A DNA stretch of 6,234 nucleotides, taken from assembly GCA_934667295.1 (NCBI GenBank), contig CAKULR010000100.1, forward strand, positions 1-6,234. Direction: 5' to 3'. The notes under the pieces are model-generated. The model had not been told where the DNA came from and searched no databases. It worked only from the letters and a program-made list of their open reading frames with translations. Positions 1-5,236 of the stretch are shown here, one piece after another. Each line of letters starts with the position of its first letter. Within the stretch, counting starts at the first letter, position 1. Both the position numbers and the translations under genes were made by a program. This stretch comes from an uncultured Kiritimatiellota bacterium (lineage in GTDB: Bacteria > Verrucomicrobiota > Kiritimatiellia > RFP12 > UBA1067).

Positions 1-807
1 GGTCATGATGTCGGGCACGACGCCCGCGCGCGTGTGCGCCCAGCGGGGACCCGTCCGGTAGCAGCCGGCGGCGATTTCGTCGAAGACGAGCAGGATGTCG
101 TGTTCGTCGCAGAGGCGGCGCATCTCGCGCAGGTAGGCGGGATGGTAGAAGTTCATCGCGTTCGCCGCCTGGAAGACGGGCTCGCAGATGAGCGCGGCGA
201 TTTCGCCCGCGTGCTCCTCCACGACCCGGCACAGCGAGGCGGCGTCGGCGGGATCCCACGGCGCATCCGGCGGGATGCCCGGCTTCTCGGCGAAGAAGTG
301 CCGCGTCATGATGCCCTTGAAGAGCGTGTGCATGCCGTCCGGATCCGAAAGCGCCATGCAGAGCGACGTGTCGCCGTGGTAGCCGCCCTTCAGGGCGACG
401 AGCCTGTTCCGCTCGGGACGCCCCCGCGCGTTCTGGTACTGGACGGCCATCTTCGCCGCGACCTCGTCGGAAATCGAACCCGAGTCGGCGAAGAAGACGC
501 GGTCCAGGCCGGGCGGCGCGAACGCCGCCAGCTTCTCCGCGAGCGCGATGGCCGGCTCGTGCGTGAAGCCTCCGAACATGACGTGCGAGAGGCGTTCGGA
601 CTGCCGCCGGATTGCCTCGACCAGGGCCGGGTGGTTGTGCCCGTGCGCGACGCACCACCAGCTCGACACCGCGTCGACGAGCCTCTGTCCGTCGTCCAGC
701 TCGATCTCGACGCCCGAGGCCCGCTTCGCGAAGAGGACGGGCGGCGGGTTGCCGAGCGAGGCGTAGGGATGCCAGATGTGCGTGCGGTCGTAGGCGAGCG
801 GCGTCAT
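1..807 (-). CDS. bioA: Adenosylmethionine-8-amino-7-oxononanoate aminotransferase, 3' end outside window
   Basis: PLP-dependent class III aminotransferase that makes 7,8-diaminopelargonate from 7-keto-8-aminopelargonate, normally with S-adenosylmethionine as amino donor; a cytoplasmic step of biotin synthesis. The visible 269 residues align end to end with my memory of E. coli BioA: HIWHPY (10-15), SSWW (48-51), HVMFGG (75-80), ADSGS (107-111), GGYHGD (141-146), EP (209-210) and DEIA (243-246), where D243 should hold the PLP ring nitrogen. The Schiff-base lysine lies beyond the window edge. The ATG at 807 overlaps the bioD stop (ATGA) and has GGAG eight bases upstream, so translation is probably coupled to bioD. 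Two normally conserved stretches differ: the E. coli VQGAGGM region reads FQAANAM (212-218), and TGFGRTG reads AGCYRTG (247-253). The family call is secure; the exact amino donor is not shown. Confidence 0.93.
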   Translation of the reverse strand, partial: MTPLAYDRTHIWHPYASLGNPPPVLFAKRASGVEIELDDGQRLVDAVSSWWCVAHGHNHPALVEAIRRQSERLSHVMFGGFTHEPAIALAEKLAAFAPPGLDRVFFADSGSISDEVAAKMAVQYQNARGRPERNRLVALKGGYHGDTSLCMALSDPDGMHTLFKGIMTRHFFAEKPGIPPDAPWDPADAASLCRVVEEHAGEIAALICEPVFQAANAMNFYHPAYLREMRRLCDEHDILLVFDEIAAGCYRTGPRWAHTRAGVVPDIMT

Positions 808-1508
808 GCGAAGATCTCCGAAAAGTCCACGTCGGGGTAGGGCCCCGCGAAGTCGAAGGGCGGTAGGCGCACGACGACGGGCGGGAGGCCCCAGCGCGCG
901 AGATAGCGGCGCGTCGTCTCGGGCGTGTCGCGGTCGATGAGCGGGTCCGCCCCCTCGAACCAGTTGTAGACGACGCCCGCGACGGGCATGCCGCGCGTCT
1001 TCGCCGCCTCCAGGGAGAGGAGCGTGTGGTTGATCGAGCCGAGGCGCCCGCACGTGACGAGGATGAGCGGCCAGCCCCGTTCCGCCGCGTAGTCGACGGT
1101 GAGGCGGTCCTCCGTGAGGGGCACGTCGAGGCCGCCGGCGGATTCGACGAGCACGAGTTCGTGCCGCGCGGCACAGGCGTCCACCGCGCGCGTGATCGCC
1201 GCGAGATCGACGGTGCGGCCCTCCAGTCCGGCGGCGAGGAGCGGCGAGGAGGGGAACTTGAAGACCTGCGGCGCGGTGAGGCCCGCGTCATCCTCGGGGA
1301 AGCGCACGCCGCCGCAGATGAGGCGGTGCGCGTCGATGTCCTCCGAATACCCGTCGTTCCCCGTCTGCACGAGCTTGACGGTGATCACGTCGTGTCCGGC
1401 GGACGCAAGCGACCGCGCCATCAGTCCCGTCACGGCGGTCTTTCCGATGCCCGTGTCGATGCCGGACACGAAATAGACGTTCTTCCTGCTCTCTGTTCGT
1501 CCGCTCAC
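804..1508 (-). CDS. bioD: Dethiobiotin synthetase
   Basis: ATP-dependent carboxylation and ring closure of 7,8-diaminopelargonate to dethiobiotin, the step after BioA. At 234 residues it is about the usual length. Visible signatures are the P-loop GIDTGIGKT (16-24), the KLVQTG strand (45-50, K45 matching the substrate/nucleotide lysine of E. coli KPVASG), SEDIDAHR (55-62), VESAGG (121-126, the VEGAGG motif with G to S) and GRLGSINH (154-161). KLVQTG and SEDI resemble the BioD subtype I remember from Bacteroidetes, rather than the E. coli type. The start is GTG at 1508: GGAG lies seven bases upstream, the residues before the P-loop fit the family, and the next in-frame ATG would remove the P-loop. 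It overlaps bioA by 4 bases and is first in the visible operon, reading away from vsr. Confidence 0.95.
   Translation of the reverse strand: MSGRTESRKNVYFVSGIDTGIGKTAVTGLMARSLASAGHDVITVKLVQTGNDGYSEDIDAHRLICGGVRFPEDDAGLTAPQVFKFPSSPLLAAGLEGRTVDLAAITRAVDACAARHELVLVESAGGLDVPLTEDRLTVDYAAERGWPLILVTCGRLGSINHTLLSLEAAKTRGMPVAGVVYNWFEGADPLIDRDTPETTRRYLARWGLPPVVVRLPPFDFAGPYPDVDFSEIFA
815..819 (-). promoter_or_regulatory. Ribosome binding site of bioA inside bioD
   Basis: The minus strand reads GGAGA here, with the GGAG core eight bases before the bioA ATG at 807. It lies within the last codons of bioD and supports the ATGA-overlap start over any internal ATG. Confidence 0.6.
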
Positions 1509-1515
1509 GCGCGCT

Positions 1516-1524
1516 CTCCGCTCC
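1516..1524 (-). promoter_or_regulatory. Ribosome binding site of bioD, supporting the GTG start
   Basis: The minus strand carries two GGAG-type cores, GAGGAG followed by GGAGA. The nearer one (1516-1519) is seven bases before the GTG at 1508. No ATG lies nearby in frame, so this site decides the start. Confidence 0.6.
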
Positions 1525-1548
1525 TCTGTGGTCTCTGTTGAGCCGTAT

Positions 1549-1554
1549 AGTATA
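1549..1554 (-). promoter_or_regulatory. Candidate -10 box for bioDA
   Basis: TATACT on the minus strand, one mismatch from TATAAT, would start a transcript near 1542 with a leader of roughly 35 bases holding the bioD ribosome binding site. A run of seven A (minus strand, 1558-1564) precedes it. No good -35 box sits 16-18 bases upstream. I looked for, and did not see, a BirA-type operator resembling TTGTAAAC-spacer-GTTTACAA. Confidence 0.4.
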
Positions 1555-1592
1555 CTCTTTTTTTGTCCGTATGCCGGGAGGGCCGCAACTTG

Positions 1593-1601
1593 TGCTATAC
1601 T
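1593..1601 (+). promoter_or_regulatory. Extended -10 promoter of vsr
   Basis: TGCTATACT fits an extended -10 (TGn followed by a hexamer one mismatch from TATAAT). A start point 6-8 bases downstream falls at about 1608-1610, on the vsr ATG itself. There is no convincing -35 box, which extended -10 promoters can lack, and no Shine-Dalgarno between it and the ATG. Confidence 0.5.
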
Positions 1602-1609
1602 GCCGCGCG

Positions 1610-2077
1610 ATGGATACCCTCACGAAAGAACAGCGCAGCAAGGTGATGTCGCGCATCCGGTCGCGCGACACGAAGCCGGAGATCCTGGTGCGGAAGCGGA
1701 TCTTCGCCGCCGGGTGGCGCTTCCGCACCTGCGACCGGCGCTACCCCGGCCACCCGGACGTCGTGGTGCCCCGCGCCCACACGTTCATCGAGGTGCGCGG
1801 CTGCTTCTGGCACCGCCACGGCTGCGCCGTGAGCTCGATGCCGAAGTCCAACGTCGAGTTCTGGACGACGAAGTGGGCCAACAACGTCCGGCGCGACCGA
1901 CGGCACGAGGCCGACTGGAAGGACCTCGGCTGGAATGTCATCCTCGTGTGGGAATGCGCGCTCAAGCCCGTCCGGCGGGAGGAGACGCTGGCGCGCATCT
2001 GCCAGGCGCTCGACGCCTGGGCGGCGGAGGGACCGCGCCGGATCCCCCACCGCCTCGTGCTGCCGCGCACGCCCTAG
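1610..2077 (+). CDS. vsr: Very short patch repair (Vsr) mismatch endonuclease
   Basis: Vsr nicks 5' of the T in T:G mismatches created when 5-methylcytosine deaminates, so it usually partners a Dcm-type cytosine methyltransferase; none is in this window. The 155-residue protein matches the family in length and order: RSKVMSRIRSRDT (9-21), E24, PGHPDVVV with the catalytic Asp at D50, GCFWHRHGC (64-72), EFW (83-85), NNVRRDRR (91-98) and VWECAL (113-118). C65, H70, C72 and C116 match the structural zinc ligands of E. coli Vsr. The two active-site residues T63 and H64 of E. coli correspond to V62 and R63 here, while H68 is kept. I chose the ATG at 1610 because family homology begins right after it. 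An in-frame ATG at 1571 would add 13 residues with no better ribosome binding site. It converges with the Gfo/Idh gene, with 7 bases between stops. Confidence 0.95.
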   Translation: MDTLTKEQRSKVMSRIRSRDTKPEILVRKRIFAAGWRFRTCDRRYPGHPDVVVPRAHTFIEVRGCFWHRHGCAVSSMPKSNVEFWTTKWANNVRRDRRHEADWKDLGWNVILVWECALKPVRREETLARICQALDAWAAEGPRRIPHRLVLPRTP

Positions 2078-2084
2078 CGCGCGC

Positions 2085-3464
2085 TCACAGCCCGGCGAGC
2101 GTCCAGCCGTCGCGGTAGGCGCTCTTCAGGAGCGCATTCGCGTTCGGCGCGTTCTCGAAGCAGCCCCGGGCGGCGTTCCACGTGAAGCGGTGGTCGGGCA
2201 GCTGCTCGCACACGCCGCCCATCACGACGCTCTCCATCATCCACGTGCTCCAGTCGAACGAGCTGCGCGTCGCGCCGCCGCCGCGCGCCACCTGCTCCGC
2301 GAACTGGCGGTGGTGGTTCGGCTCGCGACCGAGCTTCGGCGGCTTGATCACCGTGCCGTCCCGCAGGAGCGCCATCGGCGCGGAGGCGTGCGGGGCGAGG
2401 ATCCAGCCCTTCTCGCCCTCGATCACGCGCCCCTCCTCGGAACGCGCCTTGAGCGGCGTCTTCGCGAACAGCGCCTCGTATTCGGCGGGCGGCAGGAAGG
2501 ATGCCGGCACCGTGGGATCCGCCTTGATTCCCGAGAACCACTCCATGCGGAACGGGCGCCCGCCGGAGGCCGCCACGCCCGGGAACTCCCAGGTGATGTG
2601 CGAATAGCGCGGCCAGGCCTTTTTGTAGACGGGGTCCGTGCGGACCTCGGGGTCGACGACGGCCTCGACCGTGCGCGGGGCCGTCGAACCGAGCCCGAGG
2701 CCGATCCAGGGCGCGCTGACGACGTGGATGCAGAGGTCGCCGATCCAGCCGGAGCCGTAGTCGCGCCACATGCGCCAGAGCGTGGGATGGTAGTTCTTCG
2801 GACGGTAGTCCGTCATCGGCGCGGGGCCGACCCAGCCCTCCCAGTCCAGGTTCGCCGGCACGGGCGCGGGCACCTCCAGGACGCGCCGCACGCGCGACAT
2901 GCCGCCGCGCGTCGAATAGAGGCACACGCGCGTGACGGGGCCGATCACGCCCTGCTGCAGGAACGCGACGATCTGGCGGTCGCCGAGGCCGGAGGCGAAC
3001 TGCGTGCCGAGCTGCGTCGTCACGCCCGTCTCGGCAGCGAGACGGCGCAGGATGCGGCATTCGTCCAGCTTCTTGCAGAGCGGCTTCTGGCAGTAGACGT
3101 GCTTGCCGCGCCGCATCGCGTTCGCGGAGACGATGGTGTGCGTATGGTCTGGCGTCGAGACGTTCACGGAGTCGATCCGGTCGCCCTCCGCCGCGAGCAG
3201 TTCGCGCCAGTCGCGGTAGACGCGCGCGTTCGGCAGCAGCTTCTTCGCCTCCGCGAGGTAGTTCGCGTCCACGTCGCAGACGGCGACGACGTCGAGGATG
3301 TCCTTGAACCCCGCAAACGTCCGCATGTCCGCCCCCGCCATGCCATGCGTGCCGATGCAGGCGTGGCAGACCTTGGCGTTCGGCGAACGCGCCGAGACGA
3401 TGGCGGGGAAGCCGAAGGCGACGCCGGCCGCCAGCGACGAGGTGAGGAATTCGCGTCTCTTCAT
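2085..3464 (-). CDS. Tat-exported Gfo/Idh/MocA-family NAD(P)-dependent oxidoreductase
   Basis: A Rossmann-fold oxidoreductase probably acting outside the cytoplasm on a sugar, polyol or derivative; the substrate cannot be read from the sequence. The N-terminus is a twin-arginine signal: KRREFL (2-7), a hydrophobic stretch, and a likely cleavage site VSA at 23-25. Then come a nucleotide-binding strand and turn, IGTHGMAGAD (37-46), CDVD (63-66), STPDHTH (103-109) and VYCQKPL (123-129), where K127 is the lysine of the EKP motif; CQKPL is usual in this exported subgroup. The C-terminal half has the family's WNAARGCFENAPNAN-type ending and a terminal GW (455-456 by my count). At 459 residues it fits the exported PVC-group paralogues. 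It is last in a three-gene unit, 16 bases after the pseudouridine synthase. Some Gfo/Idh proteins act as glycosidases (GH109), so hydrolysis through a redox cycle is also possible. Confidence 0.9.
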   Translation of the reverse strand: MKRREFLTSSLAAGVAFGFPAIVSARSPNAKVCHACIGTHGMAGADMRTFAGFKDILDVVAVCDVDANYLAEAKKLLPNARVYRDWRELLAAEGDRIDSVNVSTPDHTHTIVSANAMRRGKHVYCQKPLCKKLDECRILRRLAAETGVTTQLGTQFASGLGDRQIVAFLQQGVIGPVTRVCLYSTRGGMSRVRRVLEVPAPVPANLDWEGWVGPAPMTDYRPKNYHPTLWRMWRDYGSGWIGDLCIHVVSAPWIGLGLGSTAPRTVEAVVDPEVRTDPVYKKAWPRYSHITWEFPGVAASGGRPFRMEWFSGIKADPTVPASFLPPAEYEALFAKTPLKARSEEGRVIEGEKGWILAPHASAPMALLRDGTVIKPPKLGREPNHHRQFAEQVARGGGATRSSFDWSTWMMESVVMGGVCEQLPDHRFTWNAARGCFENAPNANALLKSAYRDGWTLAGL

Positions 3465-3471
3465 CGATTTT

Positions 3472-3477
3472 CTCCTT
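3472..3477 (-). promoter_or_regulatory. Strong ribosome binding site of the Gfo/Idh gene
   Basis: A perfect AAGGAG on the minus strand, seven bases before the ATG at 3464 and inside the 16-base gap after the pseudouridine synthase stop. It is the strongest Shine-Dalgarno in the window. It suggests the exported oxidoreductase is translated independently and perhaps more heavily than the two genes before it. Confidence 0.85.
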
Positions 3478-3480
3478 TTG

Positions 3481-4395
3481 CTAGTTCTTCCGTCCCATGC
3501 CGAAGAGCTTCAGCGCCGCGCGGAAGTCGGCCGGCAGCGGCGCGTGCGCCCGGATCGACTCGCCCCTGCGCATCGGGTCGGGGAGGACGAGCGCGGTCGC
3601 ATGGAGCATCTGGCGCGGCACGGTCATGAGGCGCGGGTCGCGCGCGGACTTGAGTCCGAACGTGCGGTCGCCGACGATGGGGAAGCGCACGCCCGCGAGG
3701 TGGCGGCGGATCTGGTTCGTGCGGCCCGTCTCGATGCGCACGCGCAGGAAGGAGGCGTCTGGCCCCACCGCCTCGCGCGTGACGAGCGAAACGGCGGGCT
3801 GGGCGTCGAGCGGCACGTCGATCGTCTGGTGCGCATAGGGGAAGCTGCCGACGACGATGGCGGCGTAGGTCTTCGCGATGCGGCGCGTCTTGAAGACCTC
3901 CACGGCGGCCTGGTAGGCGGCAAAGGTCTTCGCGAAGAGCAGACAACCCGTCGTGTCGCGGTCCAGGCGGTGGACGGCCTGGAGGTTCGGTTCCTTGAGC
4001 TGCGTGCGGAGGATGGCCTCGACGGACTTCGGGTCGTCGTTCGCGAGGAGGCCGGCGGGCTTGTCGGCGACGATGTAGTCCGGCGTCTCCACGAGCACGC
4101 GCACGTGCCGCCGCTCCTCGGGCACAATCGCCGTCTTCGCGCTCCCCACCTGGCGGCGGGCGGCCGCGACGACGCTGCGGGGGATCTCCACGACGTCGCC
4201 CGTCCTGAGCGGATGGTGCGCAATCCACACGCAGCGGCGGTTCACCCACACGCTGCGCCCGTCGATGACGGCCTTGGCGGCACGGCGGGAAAGCCCGAGG
4301 CGCGCGGCAAGAAAGTCCTGCAGGGACTTCCCGGCATCGGGACGGTTGACGGTCAGCACTTCGACGTTCGCGGTAAACTTTGGTGCGGTTCGCAT
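3481..4395 (-). CDS. RluA-family RNA pseudouridine synthase (RluC/RluD type with S4 domain)
   Basis: Converts specific uridines in structured RNA, usually 23S rRNA, to pseudouridine in the cytoplasm. The 304 residues hold an N-terminal S4-like RNA-binding domain (about 20-72: SLQDFLAARLGLSRRAAKA and DGRSVWVN) and a catalytic domain (about 98-295). HRLDRDTTG (142-150) is the catalytic motif, with D145 the expected nucleophile, followed by KTYAAIVVG, ETGRTNQIRRHLA and a late LHA segment. These are the standard RluA-family blocks and all look intact. Which uridine it modifies cannot be decided here, because RluC, RluD and paralogues share these motifs, so no symbol is given. The ATG at 4395 is three bases after the PAS gene stop and has only a weak AGGG upstream, so translation probably depends on coupling to the PAS gene. 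Confidence 0.93.
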   Translation of the reverse strand: MRTAPKFTANVEVLTVNRPDAGKSLQDFLAARLGLSRRAAKAVIDGRSVWVNRRCVWIAHHPLRTGDVVEIPRSVVAAARRQVGSAKTAIVPEERRHVRVLVETPDYIVADKPAGLLANDDPKSVEAILRTQLKEPNLQAVHRLDRDTTGCLLFAKTFAAYQAAVEVFKTRRIAKTYAAIVVGSFPYAHQTIDVPLDAQPAVSLVTREAVGPDASFLRVRIETGRTNQIRRHLAGVRFPIVGDRTFGLKSARDPRLMTVPRQMLHATALVLPDPMRRGESIRAHAPLPADFRAALKLFGMGRKN

Positions 4396-4398
4396 GTC

Positions 4399-5115
4399 TT
4401 AAACCCTGATGATGGACCCCACGACGCCCACGATCTTCTTGTTCTGGAGGTCGGGTCCCAATTGAATTTCAACGTCCTCCCCCTCGGAGGCGTCCTCCTG
4501 CGCCGTGATGCGCACGGCCGTCTTCTCGCCGGCGAGGGCGCTGGCGAAGTTCTCCGCCATCGGCGCGTCGTCCATCACGTCCGAGAAGGCGAGCTTCAGC
4601 ACCTCCCCCTCGTCCGCATAGCCGAACATCTCCAGGAAGGCGGCGTTCACACCCCGGAAACGGCCGTCCGGCGCACACGCGAAGAGTGCGGCCTGCGAGA
4701 TGTCGTAGGCGTTCTGCCGGGTGCGGAAGACGGCGAGCTGGCGGCGGCGGCGTTCGGTGCTGCGGATCGTGAAGACGAGGTCGCCGGGGTCGAGCAGGTC
4801 GATCAGGCTCACGGTGACCTCGGCCGGGAAGACGGAACCGTCCTTGCGGAGGCAGTTCGCGTCGAGCATCATGTGGCGCGCCTGGTCGAGGCCCGCGCGG
4901 ATGCGTTCGACGATTTCCGGCGTCACGCCGGGGATGAAGCGCCCCACGGGACGGTCCATCACCTCGTCGGTCTCGTACTGGAAGAACTCCTTCGCGCGCG
5001 GATTGAGCTCAAGCAGGTGTCCGCTGGGATCGGTAATGAGCACCGCATCGTACATTCCGGCCAGCAGCTGGCGGAACAACGAGCGGTGGTCCTTCATCGT
5101 GGGGGTACTCGGCAT
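4399..5115 (-). CDS. Tandem PAS-domain protein without output domain
   Basis: A 238-residue soluble protein made almost only of two PAS domains. PAS1 spans about 12-125, with the typical AVLITDPSGHLLELNPRAKEF core and a PAC-like LRKDGSVFPAEVTVS strand. PAS2 spans about 135-238 (ALFACAPDGRFRGVNAAFLEMFGY, ending in a VVGVVGSIIRV-like strand). An arginine-rich linker (TERRRRQ) joins them. I see no transmembrane segment, histidine kinase, GGDEF, EAL, HTH or phosphatase signature, and no obvious heme or flavin motif such as the LOV NCRFLQ. It may bind a small ligand or a partner protein, so any output must lie elsewhere. The ATG at 5115 is preferred over the one at 5097 because AGAAGGA lies ten bases upstream. 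It heads the unit leading to the pseudouridine synthase (3-base gap) and the Tat-exported oxidoreductase. Confidence 0.85.
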   Translation of the reverse strand: MPSTPTMKDHRSLFRQLLAGMYDAVLITDPSGHLLELNPRAKEFFQYETDEVMDRPVGRFIPGVTPEIVERIRAGLDQARHMMLDANCLRKDGSVFPAEVTVSLIDLLDPGDLVFTIRSTERRRRQLAVFRTRQNAYDISQAALFACAPDGRFRGVNAAFLEMFGYADEGEVLKLAFSDVMDDAPMAENFASALAGEKTAVRITAQEDASEGEDVEIQLGPDLQNKKIVGVVGSIIRV

Positions 5116-5125
5116 GGGCGAACAA

Positions 5126-5132
5126 TCCTTCT
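5126..5132 (-). promoter_or_regulatory. Ribosome binding site of the PAS gene
   Basis: AGAAGGA on the minus strand, ten bases before the ATG at 5115. It supports that start over the internal ATG at 5097, which has only a C-rich stretch in front of it. Confidence 0.65.
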
Positions 5133-5136
5133 GTCA

Positions 5137-5211
5137 GGGGAAATTTGCACGTATTATCTCACATCCCGCGCCAAAACGCACGCTTTTTCGCACACCAAGC
5201 GAAATTTCCCC
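5137..5211. repeat. Perfect 10-bp inverted repeat around the PAS promoter
   Basis: GGGGAAATTT at 5137-5146 and its exact reverse complement AAATTTCCCC at 5202-5211, separated by 55 bases. The near arm would overlap the predicted transcription start, and the far arm lies about 40 bp upstream of the -10 hexamer (5153-5158). Each arm contains the palindrome AAATTT, so each could be an operator half, with looping between them. The whole 121-bp gap (5116-5236) between the nuclease stop and the PAS start holds only this repeat, the promoter, the ribosome binding site and a weak 6-bp hairpin. Confidence 0.5.
5153..5161 (-). promoter_or_regulatory. Candidate extended -10 promoter of the PAS-pseudouridine synthase-oxidoreductase unit
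   Basis: The minus strand reads TGAGATAAT: a TGn extension followed by GATAAT, one mismatch from TATAAT. The start point would be near 5146, giving a leader of about 30 bases that contains the PAS ribosome binding site. No clear -35 box is present. It is the same promoter style as the one in front of vsr. Confidence 0.45.
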
Positions 5212-5236
5212 GCGTTCCCCACGTCCAAGAGTACCG

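Noticed and set aside
34..840. A 268-codon open frame on the plus strand at the left end
   Set aside because: The opposite strand encodes an unbroken BioA with motifs throughout, so this is its antisense shadow.
1558..1564. Run of seven T, considered as a terminator tail on the plus strand
   Set aside because: No plus-strand gene ends upstream of it and no GC-rich stem precedes it; it fits better as AT-rich promoter DNA between divergent genes.
1509..1609. BirA operator or riboswitch controlling biotin genes
   Set aside because: No pair resembling TTGTAAAC and GTTTACAA is present, and the 5' leader of bioD is too short for a riboswitch.
2078..2084. Possible bidirectional terminator between the convergent vsr and Gfo/Idh stops
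   Set aside because: Only 7 bases separate the stops and I found no convincing stem-loop across the junction.
1935..3629. A 564-codon open frame on the plus strand opposite the Gfo/Idh gene
   Set aside because: Low-complexity Arg/Ala-rich translation that begins inside vsr and runs antisense to a well-supported oxidoreductase; no motif or ribosome binding site supports it.
5185..5205. Hairpin TTTCGC-7-base loop-GCGAAA downstream of the nuclease gene, considered as a terminator
   Set aside because: The stem is only 6 bp and half A/T, and neither strand follows it with a real U-run; it is too weak to call.
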